The translations under genes were made by a program, and so were the position numbers. The notes below the pieces were generated by a model, which did no database searches, had not been told where the DNA came from, and worked only from the letters and a program-made list of their open reading frames with translations. A DNA stretch of 64,000 nt from Algibacter luteus (GTDB lineage Bacteria > Bacteroidota > Bacteroidia > Flavobacteriales > Flavobacteriaceae). The DNA lies in assembly GCF_900141715.1 (NCBI RefSeq), contig NZ_FQYK01000001.1:496001-560000 (forward strand), read 5' to 3'. Below, one piece after another: positions 1-9,066 of this stretch (positions are counted from its first letter, which is position 1; every line of letters begins with the position of its first letter).

Positions 1-326
1 AAATAAGTCCCAGTCCATAAATTGGCATAGTCGTTATCGACGCAATAGGCACCTGCTATTATATAACCACCTTCAATATAGGCTAAAACACCTCGTTTTT
101 CTTCACCTTCCATAAATATGAATTGTCTGGCAACGGTAGAGTTGGCATAAAAATAGGTTTCGTAAGTTCGATTGTTAATTTGCGTTTTGTTTATAACATC
201 AGAATCAGGAATTTTAAAAACATCCTTTTCTATACTATTAACATAAAAGCCATTGTTTGGTGCTTGGGCAAGCGCACCTGTTATTGTTAAAAAAAGCAGC
301 CCCTTTAAAAAAGTAAAAATTTTCAT
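1..326 (-). CDS. Secreted protein of unknown function, 3' part missing
   Basis: The reading frame starts at an ATG at 326 and runs open off the left edge, giving about 108 residues. Residues 1-21 form a signal peptide (a lysine, then a hydrophobic run ending in ALAQ), so the product is exported. The mature part has many aromatic residues and Asn/Thr, in keeping with a beta-rich periplasmic or surface protein. I recognise no family. The gap upstream on the minus strand is long (to 1030), so it is probably the first gene of its transcript. The C-terminus, and therefore any type IX secretion sorting domain, lies outside the window. Confidence 0.75.
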   Translation of the reverse strand, partial: MKIFTFLKGLLFLTITGALAQAPNNGFYVNSIEKDVFKIPDSDVINKTQINNRTYETYFYANSTVARQFIFMEGEEKRGVLAYIEGGYIIAGAYCVDNDYANLWTGTY

Positions 327-1030
327 GTGTTAGGGATTTGGTTGGTTTATAAATCATATTTTATTTTAAATGTTGTTTAATAATTTCGATAGGAATTTTC
401 TCTTAAAAATAATCAACAAATAAATATTAATTCGTTATAATTCAAATATATTCGATGAAGTGTATTTTTTAACATGTAAAAACCTACGATGAATTGCGTT
501 CTTGTCAATAAATAATTTTTTATTACTTTTTTTCACAATATCATACGTTGATATATTCTTTAAATTACATTATGAATTTTCACCACACGGAATTCCAAAT
601 AATTATATTTTAAAATGGTTTTATTCAGAATTACGTATATAATATTATAAAGTTATAATTAAATTATAGCATAAACATATATTACAAAGAAGCCTTAAAA
701 TGGAATTTTCGTTGGATAACCTTTTAACGCAGACCAATGGAAATTTTACAGAGTTGAACGATTATAACAAATTTAATCGTTTCATTAATTCTGGTCTATT
801 GGAGCGACTTAAAGAAATAACATCTTTTTTAAAATGCACACTGTTTTCCTCGATATCTATTATTTTTTAAGCATTTATGATAAATGGACGATACACCTTT
901 AAAAACAAAACGTTTCAAGTAGTCTTAAACACTTGGTTAATTAAGAAAATTTCTAAACGAAATGTAGTCGTCTTTTCATAGTTTTGTAAATTATAAAAAA
1001 TCAATAATTTCTTTTTACAAATATTTTTTG
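327..1030. other. Long AT-rich intergenic region
   Basis: About 700 bases with no gene I can support. It has several short AT-rich inverted repeats near 620-680 and one 56-codon open frame (listed separately). No tRNA, riboswitch or clear terminator hairpin is visible. It separates a leftward exported-protein gene from the rightward M3 peptidase gene, so it should contain two divergent promoters, but I found no convincing TTTG / TAnnTTTG pair. Confidence 0.5.
700..870 (+). CDS. Possible 56-residue small protein
   Basis: An ATG-to-TAA frame of 56 codons in the otherwise empty gap. The predicted peptide has a polar, Asn-rich N-terminal half, an amphipathic stretch (residues 28-41, ending LLERLKEI) and a hydrophobic C-terminal end (residues 47-56). 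I recognise no family. It could be a genuine small protein, the remains of a larger gene broken by a frameshift around 840, or chance. Its codon content looks more protein-like than the flanking DNA, which is the only support. Confidence 0.22.
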   Translation: MEFSLDNLLTQTNGNFTELNDYNKFNRFINSGLLERLKEITSFLKCTLFSSISIIF

Positions 1031-3064
1031 ATGAATATACTTTTAAAACCATTTGATAGTCCATTTAAAACCGCTCCGTTTTCGAAAATTAAAACTAAGG
1101 ACTTTTTGCCAGCTTTTAAATTGGGTATAAAGGAAGCCAAAGCCGAGATTGACGCCATAATTAATACTACTGAAGAGCCAACTTTTAAAAACACCATTGA
1201 AGCTTTAGAGTTTTCTGGAGAGCAATTAGATAGAATTTCAAGTATCTTTTTCAATTTAAATTCTGCTGAAACCAATGAAGAAATTCAAAAAATAGCTCAA
1301 GAAGCTTCACCTTTACTTTCAGAGTTTAGTAATGACATTACTTTAAATGAAGAGTTGTTCAAGCGTGTTAAAACGGTTTACGAGGCAAAAGAAGATTTAA
1401 AATTAACCACGGAACAAGAGACATTGCTAGATAAAAAATATAAAAGTTTCTCCAGAAATGGCGCCAATCTTCCTGAAGACAAAAAGACGAAACTTCGAGA
1501 AATCGATAAAAAATTAAGTCAGTTAAAATTAAAATTTGGCGAAAACGTGTTAGCTGAGACCAATAAATTTGAGATGCTAATTACCGATGAAACCGATTTA
1601 GCTGGACTTCCTGAAGGGGCTAAAGAAGCAGCGAAACAAATGGCAGAGTCAAAAAATAAAGCCGGTTGGTTATTTACACTTGACTACCCAAGCTACATTC
1701 CTTTTGTAACTTATGCCGATAATAGAGAATTGCGTAAAAAAATAACACTTGCTGCTGGAAGTAAATCGTTTAAAAACGACGCATTAGACAATCAAAAAAT
1801 TGTGTTACAAATTGTTAATCTAAGACACGAACGCGCTAATCTTTTAGGCTATAAAACACATGCTCATTTTGTACTTGAAGAACGTATGGCCGAAACTCCT
1901 GAAACCGTATTAAAGTTCTCGAATGATTTGTTGGAAAAAGCACAACCAGCGGCAAAACGCGAGTTTAAACAACTTGAAAATTTTGCTAAAAAATTAGATA
2001 ATATCCATCATTTAGAAAAATGGGATGGTTCTTATTATTCTGAAAAACTAAAGCAAAAACTTTTTAGTCTTGATGACGAATTGCTAAAGCCATATTTTAA
2101 ATTAGAAAATGTCATCAATGGTGCTTTTACCGTTGCTAATAAACTTTTCGATTTACACTTTGAAGAAATCAATGATATTGATAAATACCACGAAGACGTT
2201 TTAACCTATAAAGTTACCGACTCTAAAGGGAATTATATTTCTCTTTTTTACGCCGATTTTTTTCCAAGACCAGGAAAACGTAATGGCGCGTGGATGACAT
2301 CTTACAAGCCGCAATACATTAAAGATGGTGAAAATAGTAGACCACACATTTCAATAGTTTGCAATTTTACCAAGCCCACAAAAACGAAACCGTCTTTACT
2401 TACGTTTAATGAGGTCACTACTTTATTTCATGAATTTGGTCACGCCCTTCATGGCATGCTTGCGAACACTACTTACCCTAGTTTATCAGGAACGAGCGTA
2501 TATTGGGATTTTGTAGAATTACCAAGTCAGATTCTAGAAAACTGGTGTTATGAAAAAGAAGCCTTAGAATTGTTTGCGACACATTATGAAACGGGAGAAG
2601 TCATTCCGATGGAATTAGTTGAAAAAATCAAAGAATCAGCAACATTTCATGAAGGGATGCAAATCTTACGCCAATTGAGCTTTGGATTGTTAGATATGAG
2701 TTGGCACGGGCAAGACCCATCAAAGATTAAGGATGTAAAAGCTTTTGAAACAGAAACTTTTAAACGAACAACTTTATATCCTGAAACTAAAGAAACTTGT
2801 ATGAGTACGTCATTTTCTCATATTTTTCAAGGTGGTTATTCATCAGGATATTACAGTTATAAGTGGGCAGAAGTACTAGATGCTGATGCTTTTGAATATT
2901 TCAAGGAAAAAGGCATTTTCAACAAAACCGTTGCCAATAAATTTAAAAAACATGTATTAAGCCAAGGTGGAACGGACAACCCCATGACGCTCTATAAACG
3001 TTTCAGAGGTCAAGAACCTAAACCTGAAGCGTTATTGAAACGTGCTGGGTTGATTAAAGCTTAA
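1031..3064 (+). CDS. M3 family metallopeptidase (oligopeptidase A / Dcp type)
   Basis: A 677-residue zinc peptidase of the thimet oligopeptidase clan that degrades short peptides, normally in the cytoplasm. The zinc motif HEFGH is at residues 467-471 and the third ligand is expected in the DFVELPSQ segment (Glu496). Other M3 signatures are visible around it, including LLTFNEVTTLFHEFGHALHG and the GGYSSGYYSYKW loop near residues 600-612, which contributes substrate-binding tyrosines. There is no signal peptide. The frame can be read from a TTG at 1028, but the ATG at 1031 immediately after it is the natural start. Length agrees with the family (about 680). It stands alone; the next gene is 190 bases downstream with its own promoter. 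Confidence 0.95.
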   Translation: MNILLKPFDSPFKTAPFSKIKTKDFLPAFKLGIKEAKAEIDAIINTTEEPTFKNTIEALEFSGEQLDRISSIFFNLNSAETNEEIQKIAQEASPLLSEFSNDITLNEELFKRVKTVYEAKEDLKLTTEQETLLDKKYKSFSRNGANLPEDKKTKLREIDKKLSQLKLKFGENVLAETNKFEMLITDETDLAGLPEGAKEAAKQMAESKNKAGWLFTLDYPSYIPFVTYADNRELRKKITLAAGSKSFKNDALDNQKIVLQIVNLRHERANLLGYKTHAHFVLEERMAETPETVLKFSNDLLEKAQPAAKREFKQLENFAKKLDNIHHLEKWDGSYYSEKLKQKLFSLDDELLKPYFKLENVINGAFTVANKLFDLHFEEINDIDKYHEDVLTYKVTDSKGNYISLFYADFFPRPGKRNGAWMTSYKPQYIKDGENSRPHISIVCNFTKPTKTKPSLLTFNEVTTLFHEFGHALHGMLANTTYPSLSGTSVYWDFVELPSQILENWCYEKEALELFATHYETGEVIPMELVEKIKESATFHEGMQILRQLSFGLLDMSWHGQDPSKIKDVKAFETETFKRTTLYPETKETCMSTSFSHIFQGGYSSGYYSYKWAEVLDADAFEYFKEKGIFNKTVANKFKKHVLSQGGTDNPMTLYKRFRGQEPKPEALLKRAGLIKA

Positions 3065-3197
3065 CATATTTGAAGTTGGCAATATAGATTAACCATACTT
3101 TAAAAATCAGAAATGTAAACCCAAAACGGTTTCTAATTAATAGTTTTATATTTAGACTAACAGCTATTGAAACAGCCTTGAGAGATTTAGTCTAATG

Positions 3198-3229
3198 TTG
3201 ATAATATTCACTTTTTTAGCTTATTTTTG
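3198..3229 (+). promoter_or_regulatory. Promoter of the ECF sigma factor gene
   Basis: TTG at 3198-3200, 21 bases, then TATTTTTG at 3222-3229, matching the Bacteroidetes TTTG / TAnnTTTG promoter. Transcription would begin near 3236. The TTG at 3227 is inside the -7 box, which argues that it is not a start codon and that translation starts at the ATG at 3254. Confidence 0.55.
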
Positions 3230-3253
3230 AAATTCAAAAAAATTGCATTGCAG

Positions 3254-3805
3254 ATGCCTAACCATGTCATAGATCCAAACCAATGGATTGATCGCTATTC
3301 TGATTATCTCTATAACTACACCATATCGCGTGTAAATGATAGTAATATTGCTCAAGATTTAGTGCAAGACACCTTTTTTGCAGGCTTAAAATCAATGAAA
3401 AACTTCAAAGGAGAAGCCAGTGAACGCACATGGTTAATTTCTATATTAAAAAGAAAAATTATTGATTATTATCGGAAAATAAATTCTAATAAAGGCAAAG
3501 CCGAAGTTAGAATTAATTACAGCGATTCGGAAAGTGAAGGCGATTGGTTGGAAGAACGTGTTGCCGACCCTTTTGATAAAACGGCTGAAGACACGATGCA
3601 AAATACTGAGCTTGGTGATGCCATTTATAATTGTCTTGAAAAACTACCACCAAAACAAGCTGAAGTTTTTAAAATGAAAACCATACTTGGTTATGAAACG
3701 GAAGTTATATGTAATGAATTAAATATTACAGCGTCTAACCTTTGGGTAATTATACATAGAGCTCGTACTGCTATGGCCGATTGCCTAAAAGAAAATTGGT
3801 TTTAA
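3254..3805 (+). CDS. RNA polymerase ECF sigma-70 factor
   Basis: A 183-residue alternative sigma factor. Region 2 is residues about 10-75 (RYSDYLYNYTISRVND, then DLVQDTFFAGLKS and the core-binding/-10 segment ERTWLISILKRKIIDYYRK). Region 4 is residues about 120-180 (LEKLPPKQAEVFKMK and a helix-turn-helix ending IIHRARTAMADCL). The two are joined by an acidic linker, and there is no region 1 or 3, as usual for ECF factors. The frame extends upstream to a TTG at 3227, but that lies in the apparent promoter -7 box, so the ATG at 3254 is preferred. The next gene starts two bases after the stop and probably encodes its anti-sigma partner. The activating signal is unknown. Confidence 0.93.
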   Translation: MPNHVIDPNQWIDRYSDYLYNYTISRVNDSNIAQDLVQDTFFAGLKSMKNFKGEASERTWLISILKRKIIDYYRKINSNKGKAEVRINYSDSESEGDWLEERVADPFDKTAEDTMQNTELGDAIYNCLEKLPPKQAEVFKMKTILGYETEVICNELNITASNLWVIIHRARTAMADCLKENWF

Positions 3806-3807
3806 TT

Positions 3808-4068
3808 ATGAGTAAATTTAAATTTAAAATTAAGTGTGACGAAGCAAATCATGTTTGCGACAAAACACAGTACGAAGATGCTTCCCTTTGGGAAAAAATA
3901 ATTCTAAGCTTGCATTTAATTTACTGTAGGGCTTGTAGAAAATACTCAAAAAATAATGCTACACTTACTGAAACCATTGCAAAATCAGAAATTGTGTGTT
4001 TAGAAAAGAGCTGCAAAGATGCTATGAAAAAAGATCTTGATAAAGCTATAAGAGAAGTTTCTAACTAA
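3808..4068 (+). CDS. Small cysteine-rich protein, likely ZAS-type anti-sigma factor
   Basis: An 86-residue soluble protein directly following the ECF sigma gene (2-base gap). Near residues 38-45 it has His-Leu-Ile-Tyr-Cys-Arg-Ala-Cys, which fits the H-x3-C-x2-C core of zinc-binding anti-sigma (ZAS) domains; further cysteines are CDEANHVCDK near the N-terminus and two near residues 65-72. There is no membrane segment, so unlike most anti-sigma factors it would act in the cytoplasm. Binding of the adjacent sigma factor is inferred from position and motif. An upstream TTG frame overlapping the sigma gene from 3781 exists, but the ATG at 3808 fits the coupled layout. The 3' end overlaps the convergent gene by 8 bases. 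Confidence 0.78.
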   Translation: MSKFKFKIKCDEANHVCDKTQYEDASLWEKIILSLHLIYCRACRKYSKNNATLTETIAKSEIVCLEKSCKDAMKKDLDKAIREVSN

Positions 4069-4879
4069 ACATCAGTATCAAAACAAGCCAAAAAATTGGC
4101 AATCCTTCTACCCAAAACGAACTGTAATAATTCTGCTGTTCAACTTTACTAAAAACTACAAACAACCCAGTTATTATAGCTGTGATTGATAAAACCAAAA
4201 TAGAAGTTTGGCTTATTTCGTCCTTGAAAAATTCCAACAAGAAAATTATCAATAAAAGTAACACACCTAAAGCTTTAGTTTTTTTCACACCAAGTATTTG
4301 AGGGATGGTGAATAATTTTAAATTATCGAATTTTAAGTCTCTAATTTCAAAAGGCAACATTAATACTAAAACGTATAAAAACCGCTGAATCCCGATTATG
4401 GCTATATCTATACTCACCTCAATATTAGAATTAATTACTGGGATAAACACCGTTACTCCTGTCCAAACCAAAGCAATCACATAAACTTTTAACCCGCAAA
4501 TATTCCGTAATGTTTGCTTGTGTTTAGGATACAAGGGAATGGCATATAATATAGTAAGCAAGGTGAAGCAGCCAATAAAAACATGTGTTTTGATCAATAA
4601 TTGAAGCGCATAGAAACACATCAATACAAAGCAAATAAATGATAAAATTTGAATTAACTTAAGCCAATTAGCCAACTTTCGGTGTCTGAATTTGGCAACC
4701 CCAAAATACTTTACAAAATTGTACCCTGTAATTGTAGCATAAAACACAAAATATAGTACGGATTCACTGTAATTTAAATCAAGTTCCAACAAGGTAATCC
4801 AAGTCAATGAGAACACCGACAAAGCCACATGAATACTGCTATTGATGTAAAAATTAAGAATCTGTTTAAGGAGTGTCAT
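4061..4879 (-). CDS. UbiA-like polytopic membrane protein
   Basis: A 272-residue integral membrane protein with about eight hydrophobic segments (for example residues 14-33, 38-58, 72-110, 130-147, 170-178, 203-217 and 222-270). The arrangement resembles the UbiA prenyltransferase superfamily, and the EIRDLKFDN segment near residue 179 resembles the second Asp-rich motif of that group (D-x-x-x-D). The first Asp-rich motif is not clear (YNFVKYFG near residue 53 occupies its place), so enzymatic activity is uncertain. It lies alone, divergent from gcvP and convergent with the anti-sigma-like gene. It could be a catalytically degenerate relative; substrate unknown. Confidence 0.65.
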   Translation of the reverse strand: MTLLKQILNFYINSSIHVALSVFSLTWITLLELDLNYSESVLYFVFYATITGYNFVKYFGVAKFRHRKLANWLKLIQILSFICFVLMCFYALQLLIKTHVFIGCFTLLTILYAIPLYPKHKQTLRNICGLKVYVIALVWTGVTVFIPVINSNIEVSIDIAIIGIQRFLYVLVLMLPFEIRDLKFDNLKLFTIPQILGVKKTKALGVLLLLIIFLLEFFKDEISQTSILVLSITAIITGLFVVFSKVEQQNYYSSFWVEGLPIFWLVLILMFS

Positions 4880-4965
4880 AAAACAAAAGTAACTAAAGTG
4901 TTGATAACGTTTGTGAATAGTTAAAAACTTTCCATTTCACTCAATAAAACACATTAAATATTACG

Positions 4966-4973
4966 TATTTTTG
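4966..4973 (+). promoter_or_regulatory. Probable -7 element upstream of gcvP
   Basis: TATTTTTG fits the Bacteroidetes -7 consensus TAnnTTTG and lies 27 bases before the gcvP ATG. No good TTTG -33 element is visible at the usual spacing, so confidence is limited. I see no glycine riboswitch in the 120-base gap. Confidence 0.35.
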
Positions 4974-5000
4974 CGAATTATATAATAAAATTCCGCATTA

Positions 5001-7850
5001 ATGAATACAAATGCTTTCGCTTTGCGTCATATAGGTCCTAGAATAGACGACCAAAAACTCATGTTAAACACGTTAGGATTAGACTCTTTAAACCAACTTA
5101 TTTACGAAACTATTCCTGATGATATTCGTTTGAAAAAAGATTTAGATTTAGATGAACCGATGTCGGAGCATGAGTATTTATTACATATTCATGAATTATC
5201 TAAAAAAAACAAAGTCTATAAAACTTACATAGGTTTAGGTTATCATCCTACCATTTTACCAGCTGTAATTCAAAGAAATATTCTTGAAAATCCAGGTTGG
5301 TACACGGCATACACACCTTACCAAGCAGAAATAGCACAAGGAAGACTTGAAGCCTTATTAAATTACCAAACTATGGTGATTGAACTCACAGGTATGGAAA
5401 TTGCTAACGCCTCATTATTGGACGAAAGTACTGCTGCTGCCGAGGCCATGAGTTTATTATTCGCAGTAAGAGAACGAGATCAGAAAAAAGCGGGTATTAA
5501 TAAGTTTTTTGTTTCTGAAAATATTTTACCTCAAACATTATCATTACTTCAAACTAGAGCCATTCCAATAGGCATTGAACTTGTTATAGGCGCAGAAGAA
5601 AGCTTTAATTTTTCAGAAGAATTTTTTGGAGCCATACTTCAATATCCAGGGAAAGATGGTCAAATTACCGACATCAAATCATTTATTAATCAAGCTGAGA
5701 AGAATAGAATTAAAGTAGCAGTTGCTGCCGATATTTTAAGCTTAGTCAAACTCGAGGGCCCAGGGACATTTGGAGCAGATGTTGTTGTTGGAACCACGCA
5801 ACGTTTCGGAATCCCAATGGGTTACGGTGGCCCGCACGCAGCTTATTTTGCCACGAAAGAACAATACAAACGTGATATACCCGGGCGTATTATTGGCGTA
5901 ACTAAAGACGCCAATGGTAACCGCGCGTTACGTATGGCGTTACAAACCCGTGAGCAACACATAAAAAGAGACAAGGCTACTTCCAACATTTGTACCGCTC
6001 AAGTATTGTTAGCGGTTATGGCCAGTATGTATGCCGTTTATCATGGTCCGCAAGGTTTAGAATTCATTGCAAGTGAAGTTCACAATAAAGCCGTAGCGTT
6101 AGCAAATGCTTTAGAAAAACTTGGTTATCAACAAACAAATACTTCATATTTTGATACGCTTCAAATAAAAACAAATGCAAAATCTATAAAAAAAGTTGCG
6201 ACTCAAAAGAAGGTTAATTTATTTTATCCTGATAAAGAAACTGTAACGATATCAATAAACGAGACAACTTCTATACGGGATATTAATTATTTAATTTCTG
6301 TATTTGCTGAAGCTAAAGACAAAGAAACGATTGTGATTTCTGAAGTTGAACATGCCAATAATATTTCTGAAAATTTAAAAAGGCAGTCGGAATTCTTAAC
6401 AGATGCTGTGTTTAATACTTACCATTCTGAGACCGAGTTGATGCGTTACATCAAATCATTAGAACGTAAAGATTTAGCCTTAAATCACTCCATGATTTCT
6501 TTGGGATCATGTACGATGAAATTAAATGCAGCTGCCGAAATGTTACCTTTAAGTATTTATAAATGGGCAAATATTCATCCTTTTGTTCCTAAAAAACAAG
6601 CTCACGGCTATCTTACTGTTTTAAAAGAACTGGAAGACCAACTCACTGAAATAACAGGTTTCTCAGCAACTTCATTGCAACCAAATTCTGGCGCGCAAGG
6701 TGAATTTGCTGGACTTATGGTTATAAAAGCCTACCATGAATCTCGTGGAGACCACCATAGAAATATTTGCTTAATTCCATCATCTGCACACGGAACAAAT
6801 CCTGCAAGTGCGGTTATGGCAGGAATGAAAGTAGTAGTTACAAAATCGACTGAAGAAGGTAATATAGACGTCGATGATTTACGGGAAAAAGCCGAATTAC
6901 ATAAAGACAACTTATCTTGTTTAATGGTTACCTATCCATCAACACATGGTGTTTACGAGTCTGCAATCAAAGAAATTACCAAAATTATTCATGATAATGG
7001 CGGACAAGTATATATGGATGGTGCAAACATGAACGCCCAAGTAGGATTAACCAATCCAGGGAATATTGGAGCCGATGTATGCCATTTAAACCTACACAAA
7101 ACTTTTGCTATTCCTCATGGCGGCGGTGGTCCTGGAGTTGGCCCAATCTGTGTAGCAAAACAACTTGTTCCTTTTTTACCAGGCAACCCTTTGGTTAAAA
7201 CGGGAGGCGAAAAAGCCATAACGGCAATTTCTGCTGCACCTTATGGTTCTGCATTGGCTTGCTTGATTTCGTATGGTTATATTAAGATGTTAGGTTCTAA
7301 AGGATTAACAGAATCCACTAGAATAGCCATATTAAATGCTAACTATATTAAGCACCGTCTACACGGTAGTTTTGAAACATTATACTCTGGTGAACGTGGG
7401 CGTGCAGCTCATGAAATGATTGTGGATTGCCGACCTTTTAAAGCAAATGGCATTGAAGTTACTGATATTGCTAAGCGTTTAATGGATTATGGTTTTCATG
7501 CGCCAACAGTATCATTTCCTGTTGCAGGAACTTTAATGATTGAACCAACTGAAAGCGAGAGTAAAGATGAAATTGATCGTTTTTGTGATGCTATGCTTTC
7601 AATAAAAAAAGAAATAGACGGTGTAACAAAAGAAGACGAAAATAATATTTTAAAGAATGCACCCCATACGCTTGATATGATTACTGCCAATACTTGGGAT
7701 TTTCCTTATACTAGAGAAGAAGCTGCTTTTCCACTAGACTATGTAAGAGAAAATAAATTTTGGCCGAGTGTAAGACGTGTTGATGATGCCTATGGCGATA
7801 GAAATTTAATATGCTCTTGTACGCCAATAGAAGCTTTTATCGAAGCCTAA
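5001..7850 (+). CDS. gcvP: Glycine dehydrogenase (decarboxylating), P-protein
   Basis: The pyridoxal-phosphate subunit of the glycine cleavage system, which decarboxylates glycine and passes the aminomethyl group to lipoyl H-protein. At 949 residues it is the fused, full-length form: an N-terminal half (to about residue 430) that is the pseudo-subunit, and a C-terminal catalytic half. The PLP lysine is Lys700 in HLNLHKTFAIPHGGGG, followed by the glycine-rich loop. Other family signatures are HIGPR at the N-terminus, YTPYQAEIAQGRLE near residue 100 and SLGSCTMKLNAAAEM near residue 500. The genes for T- and H-proteins are not adjacent, as is common in this group. Confidence 0.98.
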   Translation: MNTNAFALRHIGPRIDDQKLMLNTLGLDSLNQLIYETIPDDIRLKKDLDLDEPMSEHEYLLHIHELSKKNKVYKTYIGLGYHPTILPAVIQRNILENPGWYTAYTPYQAEIAQGRLEALLNYQTMVIELTGMEIANASLLDESTAAAEAMSLLFAVRERDQKKAGINKFFVSENILPQTLSLLQTRAIPIGIELVIGAEESFNFSEEFFGAILQYPGKDGQITDIKSFINQAEKNRIKVAVAADILSLVKLEGPGTFGADVVVGTTQRFGIPMGYGGPHAAYFATKEQYKRDIPGRIIGVTKDANGNRALRMALQTREQHIKRDKATSNICTAQVLLAVMASMYAVYHGPQGLEFIASEVHNKAVALANALEKLGYQQTNTSYFDTLQIKTNAKSIKKVATQKKVNLFYPDKETVTISINETTSIRDINYLISVFAEAKDKETIVISEVEHANNISENLKRQSEFLTDAVFNTYHSETELMRYIKSLERKDLALNHSMISLGSCTMKLNAAAEMLPLSIYKWANIHPFVPKKQAHGYLTVLKELEDQLTEITGFSATSLQPNSGAQGEFAGLMVIKAYHESRGDHHRNICLIPSSAHGTNPASAVMAGMKVVVTKSTEEGNIDVDDLREKAELHKDNLSCLMVTYPSTHGVYESAIKEITKIIHDNGGQVYMDGANMNAQVGLTNPGNIGADVCHLNLHKTFAIPHGGGGPGVGPICVAKQLVPFLPGNPLVKTGGEKAITAISAAPYGSALACLISYGYIKMLGSKGLTESTRIAILNANYIKHRLHGSFETLYSGERGRAAHEMIVDCRPFKANGIEVTDIAKRLMDYGFHAPTVSFPVAGTLMIEPTESESKDEIDRFCDAMLSIKKEIDGVTKEDENNILKNAPHTLDMITANTWDFPYTREEAAFPLDYVRENKFWPSVRRVDDAYGDRNLICSCTPIEAFIEA

Positions 7851-7953
7851 AATAGGTCTTGAACATCGTAAAATTTTATAAAATAATAACGTCATTATTT
7901 TGAAATAATTTAATTTGCTAATAAGAACAAAATTATAAGCAATTTTCATATTT

Positions 7954-9012
7954 ATGAATATTAAAATTACAGGTACTGGTAGCTATATACCAGCCAATAT
8001 AGAAAAGAACGAAAATTTTCACAGTCACGAATTTTTAAATAGTGATGGCTCAACAATTAATGCGCCTAACGAAGTGATTGTTAAAAAGTTTAAAGCTATA
8101 ACTGGAATTGAAGAGCGGCGTTATGCTAAAAGTCATTTAAACACTTCCGATCTTGCTACTTTTGCAGCTGAGAAAGCCATAGAAAAAGCTAAAATTAATC
8201 GTGAAGAATTAGATTATATTATTGTTGCGCATAACTACGGTGATGTTAGATCTGGTAGTATACAAAGTGATACGGTTCCAAGTATCGCTTCAAGGGTAAA
8301 ACATTTGCTAAGAATTAAAAACCCTAAATGTGTTGGATACGATTTACTTTTCGGATGCCCAGGTTGGGTTGAAGGCGTAATACAAGCCAATGCTTTTATT
8401 AAATCTGGGATAGCCAAAAAATGTTTGGTGATTGGTGCTGAAACTTTATCGCGAATTTTAGATCCACATGATAGAGATTCTATGATTTATAGTGATGGTG
8501 CTGGGGCAGTAATTATTGAAGCTACTGATGATGAAGGTGGCATTATTACGCACGATTCGGCAACTTTTGCATTAGATGAAGCTCATTTTATATTCTTCGG
8601 TCAAACAAACAATCAAAATTCTGTTGACAATCGACGTTACATAAAGATGTATGGTAGAAAAATTTATGAATTTGCATTAACCAATGTGCCTTTGGCTATG
8701 AAATCTTGTCTTGACAAAAGTGGAGTATCTATTTCTGATGTCAAAAAAATACTCATTCATCAAGCCAACGAAAAAATGGACGAAGCCATTGTAAAACGTT
8801 TTTACGAGCTTTATAATATGCAGATGCCAGAAAATATTATGCCCATGAGTATCGGAAAACTAGGAAACTCAAGTGTTGCTACGGTTCCTACTTTATATGA
8901 TTTGATTTTAAATGGTGAACTTGACAATCAAGAAATAAATAAAGGTGATGTCGTTATTTTTGCTAGTGTTGGAGCAGGCATGAACATAAATGCTATCATT
9001 TACAAGCAATAA
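7954..9012 (+). CDS. 3-oxoacyl-ACP synthase III family protein (FabH-like)
   Basis: A 352-residue thiolase-fold condensing enzyme. The KAS III catalytic triad is visible: Cys135 in LLFGCPGW, His269 in ILIHQAN and Asn305 in LGNSSVAT. The C-terminal glycine-rich loop is VIFASVGAGMNINAI. The sequence around the cysteine (FGCPGWVEG) differs from the housekeeping FabH form (D-x-x-A-A-C), and the protein is about 30 residues longer, so it more likely uses an unusual acyl starter or acts outside primary fatty-acid synthesis. It is followed at 54 bases by a methyltransferase and then a glycosyltransferase on the same strand; together they may modify a lipid, but this is inference. Confidence 0.85.
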   Translation: MNIKITGTGSYIPANIEKNENFHSHEFLNSDGSTINAPNEVIVKKFKAITGIEERRYAKSHLNTSDLATFAAEKAIEKAKINREELDYIIVAHNYGDVRSGSIQSDTVPSIASRVKHLLRIKNPKCVGYDLLFGCPGWVEGVIQANAFIKSGIAKKCLVIGAETLSRILDPHDRDSMIYSDGAGAVIIEATDDEGGIITHDSATFALDEAHFIFFGQTNNQNSVDNRRYIKMYGRKIYEFALTNVPLAMKSCLDKSGVSISDVKKILIHQANEKMDEAIVKRFYELYNMQMPENIMPMSIGKLGNSSVATVPTLYDLILNGELDNQEINKGDVVIFASVGAGMNINAIIYKQ

Positions 9013-9066
9013 GTAGTTAATGATTTTAAGGATTCTGTTTTCACGGAAATAAAAAATAAATGTTGA

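Noticed and set aside
1028-1030. TTG as the start of the M3 peptidase
   Set aside because: An ATG follows directly at 1031 and the family N-terminus does not require the extra residue.
4880-5000. Possible glycine riboswitch upstream of gcvP
   Set aside because: The 120-base gap is too short and AT-rich, and no paired glycine-binding motifs are visible.
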